NCBI RefSeq assembly: GCF_008831285.2
Contig: NC_045149.1
Location: 12,982,629 to 13,046,628 of the forward strand
Direction of reading: 5' to 3'
DNA length: 64,000 nt
Source: Nymphaea colorata
Taxonomy: Eukaryota; Streptophyta; Magnoliopsida; Nymphaeales; Nymphaeaceae
Below are positions 1-11,467 of the stretch, one piece after another. Each line of letters starts with the position of its first letter. Position 1 is the stretch's first letter. A program made the translations under genes and the position numbers. Under the pieces are notes generated by a model. That model worked only from the letters and a program-made list of their open reading frames with translations, had not been told where the DNA came from and did not search any database.

Positions 1-351
1 TTTACAAGTAGAATATGGTGTGATGGCATCTACAACTAGGAAACTCATATAGACAATGAACTTGACTGAAGAACTTGGATTTAAAATCCCAAGGCCAATG
101 GATTTTCTCTATGATAATATGGCAGCTAGATACATATCAGCAAAACTCATTTTCCATGAAAGGGCCAAACACATTAAAATTGACCGTCATTACATCAAGG
201 TGAAGAATTTATCTGGAGATATTATAACTCCTCATATAAATATCATTGATCAAGTTGTTGATGCCTTAATGAAAGGATTGCCAATTCAAAATTGCAACAA
301 GCTATGTGCAAGTGGGGTTGCTTCATTATGTTCAACCCACTTGAGGGGGAG
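1..351 (+). pseudogene. Ty1/copia 3' remnant (end of RNase H)
   Basis: An open stretch from about position 56 reads like the last part of a copia polyprotein. It has a decayed 'cell DN.AA..ISA' segment, then F-H-E-R-A-K-H-I-K-I-D-R-H-Y-I-K, which matches the conserved [11 protein letters not shown] stretch of copia RNase H, then a tail ending near 'KLCASGV'. It is followed by a polypurine tract (ttgagggggag, about 341-351) and a TGTTAG LTR-like start at 352. The 5' part of the element lies outside the window. Degenerate, with no catalytic residues visible here. Confidence 0.7.
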
Positions 352-668
352 TGTTAGAGTAGCAACGTCAATATGGTGCACCGTTAATTAGTCATGGTTG
401 TTGCTTATTTGGGAGAAATGGAGATCATGTAAACCTTTTGAAGAAAAGAATGTTGAAATTCATTAGATGTTAAAGCTATCTTGAGTATGTCCCTTTGTAT
501 TGCCTTCTAAAACTCAAGTATAAAGGCAATGTATTTTGTACGTAAATGTAAAGTGAAAAAGAGAATTGGTGGTGCCATTTACTGTGGACATAGGCCAAAA
601 GAGCTGAACCACATAACCATTGCATGTGATCTCTCTCTCGCTCTCTCTCTCTCCCCAAAATATCACAT
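352..668 (+). repeat. Candidate 3' LTR of the copia remnant
   Basis: It starts TGTTAG directly after a polypurine tract and could end at '...aaaatatcaca' near 668, giving a TG...CA element of about 317 bp. A CT-rich tract (about 631-652) sits near the end. The left border is supported by the tract and the coding remnant. The right border is a guess, because no second LTR is in the window to compare. Confidence 0.4.
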
Positions 669-689
669 CTTAATGACCTGATCTGATTC

Positions 690-1260
690 CTACAATTGAG
701 TGCTATACCTGCATACTACTTCATAGGCGATTAACTCTTTCTCAAACGGCAACCAGTTAAGTCTCCTTATAGAGGCACCATTAACAAGAATGCAGTTTGA
801 CCATTTATCAGTCCAAAATTTGATGTTCTATCCATTCCCAACTTTCCATTTCTCATGGTTCTCAACTAATGCCCAGCCAAGCTCTACCAACACCTTGAGC
901 CTTGCCATGGTTTCCTGAGTAACCATAGTCTTAGTAGAGGGTCCAAATATCTTGGTCATAGCCGTTTGGTTATGAATGAATCTTTGTTGAAAGTGCAAAC
1001 TATATGACTGGTCAAAAGAAATTGATTAGTTTCCAGCAGAGGTCGGAGGCCCATTCCTTCCTCCACTCTAGGCTTACATATAGCGTTCCAAGATATTAAA
1101 TGCAGCCCTCTTTGGTTTCTACAGATGCCCCATAGGAACCACACCATACACTTCTCCAACTTAACAACCACACTCCCTGGAAGCTTGCAAATCATCATCC
1201 AATAGGTCCCAATGGTACTAATGTTATGCTTTACTGGACATGGAAGCATACACAATAAAG
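690..1260 (-). pseudogene. LINE (L1-type) reverse transcriptase C-terminal remnant
   Basis: Read on the minus strand, 1255-956 encodes F-L-W-G...LHLISWNAICKPRVEEGMGLRPL. This is the well-known plant L1 pattern 'FLWGG....H.VSWD.VC.PK..GGLGIR.L' downstream of the reverse transcriptase. Further down the same strand, about 900-720, there is 'WKVGNG..IKFWTDKW', the next conserved plant LINE block, separated by a stop. Order and spacing fit one LINE ORF2 tail. It is truncated at both ends and decayed, with no endonuclease or YADD box in view. Confidence 0.75.
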
Positions 1261-1329
1261 TAGGTCAGCTTCCATTGAGCTATTTTATTCTTAAATTCCG
1301 ATAATCCTTTAGTTAATTATCCCATAAAT

Positions 1330-1704
1330 AGTGGCACCCCCAAAATAGGTTTGCAGTATTCAAACTTGGTGAAAACAGAGAAAAAAACATTCAATACTCA
1401 CTCACACTCACTCTCAGATCGCACTAGACAAATATGTGGTTTGGTCTATAAAATTAAACCTACATCCATGGTAGATGCACCCTAAAAATTGTTTCTCATT
1501 CACACTAGAAAAAGGCATACATGACTATTTTTATATTCAATCCTTGTGGTAACCAACTGCTGGTTTTTTTTTCCTTCTAAAGTAGTTATTGGCAATAGTC
1601 CTTCTTGTAGTAGAGTGGTCTTGGTAGGGTGGTTGGACTCCAACAAATGCCCAAGATGTGTGGGATCTTCCAGATGTGGATTCTCCATAGTATATGTCCT
1701 AATA
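1330..1704 (-). repeat. Candidate 3' LTR of decayed copia element
   Basis: On the minus strand a polypurine tract (cttgtggggggA) precedes a TATTAGGA start near 1704, as expected for a copia LTR that has lost the G of TGTT. The left limit is uncertain. Sequence near 1340-1400 ('cagtattcaaacttgg') may be the LTR end read in reverse. Confidence 0.4.
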
Positions 1705-2370
1705 TCCCCCCACAAGTTAAATGGGTGACTGAGAACATTGAGCTTGTGTTTAAGAAAATTAAAACGATCCACAACCAAGGGATTTGTAAGAATGTCAGCT
1801 GTTTGGAGTTTGGTGGGAATGTACCACATGATAAGATCCTTAGTAAAAATTTATCATGAACAAAGTGAACGTCAATTTCAACATGTTTGGACCTTTGTGC
1901 ATGACAAGGTTGATAGCCATGAAAGTTGCCCAAGATTGTCACTCCACATGAGTGGAGGAGATGGAGAAGGAATGCAAGGTCTTGAAGTAATTACTAATTA
2001 GAGAAGCTAGGTGACTTTGGCGGTAGCATAGCAATTGCCTGGTACTCAGCTTCAGTACTCGAACGAGCAATAATGTTTGTTTCCCAGAACTCTAAGAGAG
2101 AACGTTAGGACCAAGAAAGACTGCATAAGCTCCAATAGACTTGCGATCATCAGAGTTACCGGCCCAATCAACATCAAAATAAGCAGATAATGTGTTTTTT
2201 TGGGAAGGCAAAATGAGCATATCGTGATCAATCGAGGGTTTCACATACCAAACAGCTTGATAGCATGACAATGAAGGTCTATAGGTCCATGCATATACTA
2301 ACATACACGTATGGTTAACCGCAAAGGAGAGGTTAGGATGTGTTAAAGTCAAGTACTAAGGAGCTCCCCC
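1705..2370 (-). pseudogene. Ty1/copia reverse transcriptase/RNase H remnant
   Basis: Minus-strand reading from 2352 gives 'HPNLSFAVN', the copia RPDISFAV block after the reverse transcriptase, followed by 'DVDWAGNSDDRKSIGAYAVFLG', the first RNase H block (ADWAG..DDR.ST.GY.VFLG). Further on, in other frames, come 'KHVEIDVHFVHDKF' (RNase H end) and 'QTADILTNPL' (element C-terminal block ADI.TKPL). Frame changes and stops break it, so it is a dead fragment of a different copia lineage from the one at 32-37 kb. Confidence 0.75.
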
Positions 2371-2509
2371 AGTGATGTGATAAAGAGTAGGGTTGTCCAT
2401 TGTATGTCCTTCAAAAGCATGCAAGGAAGTAGATGTACTTAGAGGTGTGGTAATGGGCCTACAGCTTTCCTAGAAGCCAGAATAAATGACAATGATAAAT
2501 GACAATGAT

Positions 2510-4650
2510 ATCCTAGGGCCTTGCATCACCTGCGCTCCAAGCAGGCGAGACCAATGGCGAGGGCGAGACCAATGGCGAGGGCGAAACACATCCCAAACAT
2601 ATTTTCATAACCCACTGGTCTCTCATCAATTATTATTTCTTAACTTATCATCATGAGAAACATATTCACAATAAGACTGGCTAACACATGAGGTTGGTTT
2701 ACTTCACGAGTGCACCGATACCTCAAAACGCCTCCGCACGAGGGTTACACATTCAATAAATACTCTTTGCTAGCCCATACGTTATGGGTACTTCTACCCT
2801 TCAAATTCATTCAATTGCATCACTGCCCAATGACAATGCAAACAAAAAACTTACAGCATTCACATCAATCACATCATACAAAAACTTAGCTGAACCACGA
2901 AGAGTGATCTTGATCCATGATTGACTCGTTGTTGTCATTTGCAAATATTATGCTAGGATGCTCACTAATGCATAATCAAGGTCGAGGAGATATTCGACTT
3001 GATACCCCGCCTAATTTGTCATAAGTAGTTATAATTGCTAGCGGGAATATGTTACCACATAGTAGTTTAAAGACAATCAACCAATCTCATAATCAGTCAA
3101 CTACACACATACATTCATGTGGCAATAAACACATTATAGCACACATCAATCGACAAAACACAACATAATCCAATGATCCTGAAATGCACACACTCTAAGT
3201 TTGGCCCCATGCAAACACTCAAAATCTCCTTGAACTTCGAATCATGTCACCCAAGGTATACTCGACATGCCTGATGCACCTGCAAAAATATTCAGAGCAA
3301 TAAGTTTTCCACTCATTTCGCTCTAAAATCTGTATAGGTAAGAAATAGGACCATTGAGGCATAGGTTATCGTCTCAAGAGGATGCAGACAAGTAGTATCG
3401 GCCCATAAAGCCCTTCAATAGGTTTTTCTCATCTTTTCGAGGCTATGACTGATTGATTTAAACTCCAATACCTCGATTCCACCAATCAGTATAATATTTC
3501 TCAACTTCCTTTCTTAGTTGAAGCATCATCTTGGTAGTCATGTTTCTCCATTTGTCAATTCGATGATGACAACTCTAGCTCACTAAACCTTCTCCACATC
3601 ATCAAAATTTTTACATGCTCCCTAACCGCTTTAAATATTAACCCATCATGCTAAAGAGATAATTATATACATCAATAGGGCAAAAAACCAATAAAATTAG
3701 GCTTGTTTAGCCGTATTCACCCCTCTTATAGCATGTTAGCCATTGTAGTGTCCTCGGCAGCCACCCCAAATGCTTGACTGATCCCCAAACCATCAAGGTT
3801 ATATGTTGTTGTCACCTCCAACATCTTCTATTCCCTGGTATAAGGGGAAAGATGCACTCCTCCAACTACCAAATCCAAAACAGCCCCAATGAGCATAAGA
3901 AAGAGCAAGAGAGAGTTCAAGAGAGAAATCTGTCGAGAGAAAAGGAGCACTCGTTTGTGAGGGAGAGGGTTCAGCTGAGTAGAGAGGCTAAGTTCGAGAG
4001 TGAGGGAGAGTACACAGAGATAGTGAGGGAGCATGCGAGAGGGAAGTAGAGATAGAAAATCAAGAAAAGAGCAACATATCTTGGGGGAACGGGAAAAAGC
4101 AAGAGAGAGGGAGATTGAAAGTGAGAGAGAACACGAGAGGGTGTGAGCAAGAGAGGCAGCATACAGGAGGGGTAAGAGACAAATAGACGAAAGTGTGAGA
4201 GGGGGGATCGATAGAGAATAAGGGAGTAAGGGCGAAAGAGGTTGAGAGTGCTCGGTTGAGGGAGAGTGCAGAGAAAGATGCGAGAGTGAGAAACGGTGGG
4301 GGTGAGAGGAGGCTGGCAGGAGAGAGAGCAGAGGGCGAGGGATGACGGAAGACAATGAAGGCAAGAGGACTCAGGACAGAGAGGGAGAAGTGCAAAGAAC
4401 GACGAGAGGGAGGAGAACAAAGATGCAATAGAGGGCGAGAAAGAAGGAGAAGATAGAAGAGAGAGAAATCAAGAGAGCTTACCTCAACTCTGCCGCCCTT
4501 CACCTCTGTCGCTGCTGCACCTCTTCTGCCGCGTGTTCCTCTACGTCAAGTTCAAACCAGTGAGAGAGACGAAGAGGGAGAGCCCAGCGTCGAGCCTTCC
4601 TTTTCACGCGGGTGGGAGTTGGGTCTGGGTTTGGACCTCATTGTTATCAC
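2510..4650 (-). repeat. Decayed long LTR, relative of solo LTR at 45.7-47.9 kb
   Basis: The minus strand of this segment aligns by eye with the + strand of 45713-about 46880 in the same order. First comes a 'gtccaaacccagaccc' block near the start, then a CT-rich leader (here purine-rich on +, about 3890-4490), then a block near 2690-2720 (aggttggtttacttcacgag) matching 46695-46730 in reverse. Last is the 'caggcgagaccaatggcga' block near 2545 matching 46835-46855. The LTR end is missing at the left, so this copy is truncated. Long purine-rich open frames within it are composition artefacts. Confidence 0.6.
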
Positions 4651-5189
4651 CTCAAATTTTTTCAAAAGGGGTGTATTTTATTTTCACCCAAACGAAATTC
4701 TCAGTTATTTGGATTTAAATTTTTAAACCCCAAGCCCAATCCTAAACCCAAAACAAATTCATGACCATTCGATCCAAAAAGAATTTCTAAACTTTTGTCC
4801 AAACACAAACACAAACACAAAATTTAAATTCAAAACCCAAATTTAGACGCGAGATTCAAATCCAAAATCCAGTTCTCAGATCCAAAACAATAGTCAAAAT
4901 CCAAAATCCAGTTCTCCTTTGTTTTATGTTTCGTTCTCTGCCAAATTACGTTTTTGAGCTTAAATCATTCATTATAATGCACTGGCGACCAATTGAACCC
5001 AATCCGGATTTAAAACAAGTATAGAATAATTCAAAAAAGGAGTCGGCCTCCCCATTTGAAACAAAAATCAATTTTATAAAAAAAAATAGGTTTTATGCTT
5101 TCTTTTTATGTGAATAATTTTTTTTATTTTTGCTTTATTGTATCTTATTTTATTTTATTTTTAAAAAAAATTAAAAAAAAAACAATCAT
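4651..5189. other. AT-rich stretch without recognised feature
   Basis: Contains short A-rich direct repeats (caaacacaaacacaaacac near 4800; 'tccaaaatccagttctc' twice near 4861 and 4898) and poly-A/T runs. No coding sequence or element ends are recognised. Confidence 0.5.
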
Positions 5190-6697
5190 GTGACGGTCGC
5201 GTGCTCGTGCGCCATGTGGTCGCACAAATGCGCGCCGCGTTAGTACGTCATGCACTGCCTCACGCTAATGCGTCGAGTCGGGGTCTTACATGTGCATGCC
5301 CCATTTTCAGCTTAAACCACCCCTTAGGGGATGGTTTTGACCATCTTGGGTGGGCATTAGCCCTGCCCATGCCCCAAATGGGTGTTTGCAGGGCTAATGG
5401 TCAATTTACTTAGTCAAAACCTATTTTAAAAAATTAAAATTATCCAAGAATACTTGAAATTTTCATGAAAATCTTATTAAATTCAAAAATATTCAAATTT
5501 TGAACTTTGGCTCCGAAACTCTCTATAAATACTCTCACAATTCTCCCTCTTAGGCACGAGCTAACTCTCGAAGAACTTTTAGTATTTTCACACTTGAAGT
5601 TTTAACGTTTTTTCTCTCCATTTCTCTCTTCTTCTTATCTTCTTCTCCAACCTTGGGACCAAGCCTCTTCAAGTTCAAATTTTCCAATGGAGTATGAGGG
5701 AATCTCTTGAAGAGATATCTTCATCATTTTGAAGCTTCATTCAAGGCGGCCTTATGATCATCTTTTGGAGCTTCATTCATAATATAATCTATATTCAAGG
5801 TATGTAGCTCCCATTTTATTTTCATTTGCTCTTGCCACATCCCCATGGCCGTGCAAGAAAGCTCAAATTATTTCCTATCTGGAATCGAGAGCTACATCTT
5901 GAGTGCACCGAGAGTATGAGCAAGGTGAAACAAATTCTATTTCTTCATTTAACTCCAAAAATATGTTTGTTAAATTGTTTTATTCATCATTTATGCTCGA
6001 AATGACACATGATGTATTAGTTTTCCTTAACTAATGAGCAAATGCACGGCGAGAATGAGTGTTTGGGTTGGGATCTCTTCATTCTTGTGGGTTGGGACTT
6101 GTTCAATCTGAGAAAGCCCTTCACATATATGTACATGTTAATATGCATTTTGCATGTCATTCTCACGTTTAGTTTATTTCTTAAACACCTGATTAGGGAC
6201 CTAATGAATGTTACCCCACGTTGTTCTTCATTTCATCTGTGTTTTATTTTCTTCCATACCCAATGGTGGAAGAAATATATTCTCTTATGACAAATAAAAT
6301 AATAACGCTTTTATGTTCACATATAAAATATTTCGAATCATGTTTTTCAAAATATTTTCAAAAGCAAATGTCTTCTCTAATGCGGCATTGGAGACTTAGC
6401 TTACACTCTTGCATGAGCCCAAATTCTTCTCCAGCCTACATAAAAATTAAAGTCATATATTTTTAAATCATTTCTTGATTTCAACTTTTATGAAGATGTA
6501 TACATATATACATGCTATATATGCATGCATGTACATAAGTATTTCTCTTTGTCCTTCTCTCTTTATGATTTAACACATTTTTTACAAAATCTTGTATAAG
6601 TATATATGAATATATATACATGTATCCCATTCTAAAATCTCTCTCTTTTTAAAACCCTTTTCTCCTTTCTATTTGATTTAAACATCCTTTTCACAAG

Positions 6698-6785
<88 letters not shown>

Positions 6786-7680
6786 TACATATCTCTCTCT
6801 CTCTTTTAAATCTTTGATTTTGTGATTTTTAAAATCTCTCATCTCTCTTTCTCACTATTCCTCTCGTATTAAAGTCTTTCATTTTTCCATTCTCTCAAAT
6901 ATTGTTCTCCCATGATTTAAGGTTTTAATTTTTTATTTGCCAACTTCATTAAGGCCAAAACTCAAGTAATGATCCATATTGGACTCATGTTTGATGGTCT
7001 ACAACCCCACTCCATTTTAAACACTTTTCTTTCTTCATAAAAATATCTATGACAATTATAAAATGAGAAACTTAGATGTATGTGGTGGTAGGAATGCTCT
7101 TAGATGAATGTCATGGTATGAATGAATGATTTCTTTCTAAACTTGTAGGATCAATGCATCCATACATTCACATTCACTTAACATCATGAATGATCAGAAG
7201 CACCTCTTTAAAAGAACTTAAGCAAGATGGGATGAAGTTCTAACTAGATAATAACCGCAAAACCTCAAACCTACTTAAAGTTTTGAGAGAACACCAAAGT
7301 GATTTCCAAAAGGTTTCCAAATGATACTTATAAAGATTTCTCACTTAAGATTTTCCAAACCAAAATGTTTTTCACTCTCTTCAAAACTTTATCAAAAATT
7401 TGAAATATCAAATCTTCAATATTTTCTGAAACATCGTATGACATTTAGTATAAAAAAATGTTTAAGTAAAAATGAAATCATCAAAAACAAGCATAACCCT
7501 TGAATTGATTACCCTTGGTAAAAGCGTCGTGAACGGTCGATCCTCGTACTAACAAGCGAGTCCCTTTCTCTCTCATTTCAAAATGAAACCTTATTTTTCT
7601 GGAGCACTTCAAAAACCAAAAAATTTTGGGGATGCAAACATATCGCAACCGAGATGAGACCCGTCATCGTTTGGTTATGA
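5190..7680 (+). repeat. LTR-like stretch of unknown family
   Basis: A GC-rich block (5190-5400) is followed by a good core-promoter look-alike (ctctataaatact, 5521-5533) with pyrimidine-rich sequence after it, then about 2 kb of AT-rich sequence. The layout (TATA, leader, long AT-rich tail) is like a long Ty3/gypsy LTR. I see no matching second copy, no target duplication and no polyprotein, so the class and borders are inference only. Confidence 0.25.
6702..6782. repeat. (AT)n microsatellite, 81 bp
   Basis: Uninterrupted TA/AT dinucleotides over about 81 bp, the longest pure AT array in the window. Length is likely to vary between individuals and is prone to assembly error. Confidence 0.95.
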
Positions 7681-9800
7681 CTGTCATTGATGCATTTTCA
7701 CTAATTTGAACATCTCATATATGGCCAATGATAAAACATGTCTCCTTTATTTGCCCTTGACCCTATCAGCATTTCATTACCTTGCTTGATGGTTATGTTT
7801 GTTCTTTCGTATATAAGAGTAATTGAGGAGAATCAATCATGCTCACCTAGATCTAGGATCAAATACAACTCTCCCCAATTTAAGACTTGATTGAAAACAA
7901 TGTTTGCTCTTCTATTTATTTTAATCATCATCTTAGGCAATATTGCATTAGAGACGATAGATTTTGCATGGTTACTCATATTTCAAAAGCTTCTCACACC
8001 TATTTGTCTCGGTCATCATATTGTCGGGCTCAATCTTAGGTGGTAGCACATGACTAAGCCTTACAACTAAACCACACCTTGGGAGGGAAAGCCTCCTCGT
8101 TAGTACCATGAGTGGTAACTTGTGGTATATCGATGAGTGTCCAAGAAAAATGGGATAAACCTTACCCTTAGTTCCCAAATGAAGGAGTTTATGTTCGTAC
8201 TAAGCCTCTTGGCTAAGGTAGATTGACATATCTTATATGAAATAATTATGATTGATCAAACCAAACTCAATTAGAGTCCTATACTCCTTTTTCAAATATA
8301 TGCATGTGACTTTAGAAAGTGCTGGATGTGTATCATCATATGATGAATGCATGTGTGTCTTCCATACACTCTTTGATCAATACAATAATTTTTCAATTCA
8401 TCTTCCTCATTTAAATCAATGTCTTCTTCTATCATCTTTATGTAGTCTTCAACACGACTACACCATAAGCTCATGTTTTAACCTTACTACATAGGTGACA
8501 TTGATTTTTCAAGTTCTATCATTCGGCAACTCAATTTTTTTGTAAATTACTTCAAAATCTACATTTTATCATATCTTGTCAATCTCTCATTTATTTGCTT
8601 CTATTATTGAATATGATAGCAATCTATTGGCTCAATTACCAACTTTGTTTGGCTCATATCATGCATTCTTTTTCCCTCATTTATATTCAACCAAATAATT
8701 TTCTAGCTTCAATGCCAAGCAAAACTATCAATTGCATCAAGGTGTTCAAGGAAATGCACATATTGTTTATGTATCCCCCCATCTAAAAATGTCATTGAAT
8801 AGCTAATGGTTGAAAAGAAACAAGGCCAAGGTGCATGGCTCCTAGTTGGCTGATTGTCATGGGGTATTATGGCACATCATTACTCGAGTTATTTCCTTCA
8901 CAAACTGACCTTAATTCAGCCAATAGAATTGCACTTTATAACCTTCATCCAGATCTTCTATGAAACTCTTAGTACATTTTTTGTATTGTGCATATGAATT
9001 ATACTCGTAATGCAGCCACTGAGAATCCATGACACTTTAGCACAGTGATACAACACATATCCTCCAGCATGATTATCAGTTCAAAGTGATTGAACATGGA
9101 CATGTTGATATTTAAGTTCTAGTATGGGCACAACAATGTGAGAGCATCCATAGGGATTGGTTTTCTATCCAGAATCACTCTCAAAATGCATGTCCTTCAG
9201 GCACTTTCTTTAGAATTTTAATAGTTCCAAGTCCAATATCATTGTTGGACTATAGGCTGACAACCCAAAAGTGATCAACAAGCACTTTCACCTAGAAAAC
9301 ATGTTAGGAAAGACCATTATAAAGATCCTACAAATGAAATTTTGGCAGCAAAAATAAACATATGTAGCCCACTAATAAGACATTTTTATATAAACAGGAA
9401 AAAATAACAAAACTCCAAGAACATAGGCTAGATACTATATTAGCAACCTACAAGTGACATAACTTTTGTAAATAGGATAAAAAAATATGCTAGTGCCAAA
9501 AACAACACCAGGAATTGTATTATGCTAGTAAACATATCTAAATTCCTAAAATAGAAACTTTAGTAGCTACATAAACATAATTTACACACTGATAAGAGCT
9601 TCTTGTGTAAATAAGAAAAAGAGCAACATTCTAGCAACATCAACTACTTGATGCTAATACCAACAACATTACAAGCAACATGCCACTCTAATACCACTAA
9701 CATGTTAGAGCACACAACACAACATTAGACGCATACTAGAACATCTCACAAGAAACATACAATTTACTACTAAGAACAGTTTCATACCCCGTCAAAATTC
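7681..9800. other. No gene recognised
   Basis: AT-rich sequence. Open frames are short with no recognisable protein pattern. No element termini were found by eye. Confidence 0.5.
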
Positions 9801-10561
9801 TTGTTGTCTATATGTCTCACCATCAGGCACCAGCTGTTGTCCTCTTCAAGGACCTTTACTGATGTCATGGCTCTTCCTTTTTTTCTCACCCAAAACATCA
9901 AATTCATCATTGTCCTCATCATCCAACTCCATGTTCACATCTTCCACCTTCATCATATCCATTTTCCTCTTAATCTTCTTCACTAATTTTCCTCAAGATT
10001 TGTACATAACATATTTTTCCATGCTATTGTTCTTTTCATTCTTCTTATCTTCCTCTATTTTTAGGTTCATTTTTCCTTTTTTACCCTGGATCTCGTATCT
10101 AAAATATATATGCTCTCAAGCTCTCTTTGTAGGTTCTATAGATGAATGGAATTTTTGTTGTTGCAAAAATGTCTTCACAGAATGATCCTTTACTTTCTCT
10201 CATAAAAAAAATGCTCCTTGTAGCGGCTCCATCCTTCCCATCCATGTAGTGTTTGCCATGCCCTTCTCCTAAAACTCTGTGGTTGGAGATATGTTGGCCA
10301 TTATAGACGATGTGCAACTCTTCTCAGCTAATATGGCTGCATCTCATGCTTGCCAAAAGAACCTTATTAGCCATGGGCGATAATGAGGACCAATACTACT
10401 TCAACTGCATCTCAACATCATCTGGACTGTGCATCACATGCTCGGTGGCTGGCTGCTTGCTGCATTCTACCAGCTTCAAAGGCCTTTTGGTCTTCCAATT
10501 GTGTTAGAGCCTCAACTGGTTTTATCTTTTGCTCAATCGATGGCAACCATGGCACCTATGG
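9801..10561. other. No gene recognised; partial relative of following tandem repeat
   Basis: Around 10383-10450 the text 'cttcaactgcatctcaacatcatctgg' resembles the start of the tandem unit at 10562, suggesting an older, truncated third unit. Otherwise I see nothing functional. Confidence 0.4.
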
Positions 10562-11330
10562 AAGTTGATCACCTATACTCATCCAACTGCATCTCAACTT
10601 CATCTAGACGATTTATAGCAACATATTTATCCCCACCATCAGACCATTTTTTCATAGAACAACATTATGTTAATCTCTAGGAAATTGATACTTGTTGCTA
10701 GCTAGAATTGCTTCTCTTGCTCAAAAGGCAGCAATGCGGTAGATTTATTGATGCCAACAAGCATCTCTACTCATATAACTGCATCTATGACTCATCAATA
10801 AGATTTGTGATAGGTTGTTCGTCCACAATTTGCAAACATATTTCTCATGCACCACCATTAATTCAACAATTGGGAATTGCAAGTTGTCACAAGTAATATT
10901 TGGTTCTCTTCTGCCCTAGAGGGTGGTGGTCTCTGGTTTAGCGGCATTAAAGTTCAGTACCTCTACTCATCCAACAGCATCCCAACCTTGTGTAGACGAT
11001 TTCTATCAACATGTTTATCCTCCATCACACTGTTTTTCTCATATAACAACATTATGTTAATCGCTAGGAATTTAATTACCGTTGCTAGCTAGGATTGCTT
11101 CTCTTGCTCAGAGGGCAGCAATGCGGCAGGTTCAATGATGACAACAAGCACCTCTACTCATATGGCTGCATCTATGACTCATCAATAAGATTTTTGATAA
11201 GTTGTTTGTCCACCATTTGCAACATTATTCTCATGCACCACCATTAATTCAACAATTGGGACTTGCAAGCTGTCACAAGTAACATTTGGTTCTCTTGTGC
11301 TTCAGAGGGTGTTGGTCTCCTAGATTTCAT
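10562..11330. repeat. Tandem duplication, about 388-bp unit, two copies
   Basis: Copy 1 starts about 10562 and copy 2 about 10950. Both carry, in the same order, 'actcatccaac.gcatc', 'aacaacattatgttaatc', 'gttgctagctag.attgcttctcttgctca', 'gcatctatgactcatcaataagattt' and 'catgcaccaccattaattca'. Divergence is obvious (many substitutions), so the duplication is old. It lies where the 3' LTR of the adjacent minus-strand copia element would be expected, but it does not match that element's 5' LTR at 16232-16635. Confidence 0.85.
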
Positions 11331-11403
11331 TGACAACCGGGTTTGGTAGTGGGAGATAGTACTGCAAAAATGCACTGCAACTTGCAGGTGTGGTTCTCAT
11401 CAA

Positions 11404-11467
11404 CAACATCCACCTATGGGAAATGTTATATTCAACAACATTCACCTATGGGAAATGTTATATTCCA
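11404..11467. repeat. 32-bp tandem duplication
   Basis: The segment cacctatgggaaatgttata occurs twice, 32 bp apart, in two adjacent units (11404-11435 and 11436-11467) with one or two mismatches. It lies just downstream of the copia coding end on the minus strand. Confidence 0.9.

Noticed and set aside
3828-4503. Overlapping long open frames rich in Ser, Leu and Pro on the minus strand
   Set aside because: The stretch is almost pure purine on +, which removes stops in several minus-strand frames at once. No family pattern, and it lies in a decayed LTR leader.
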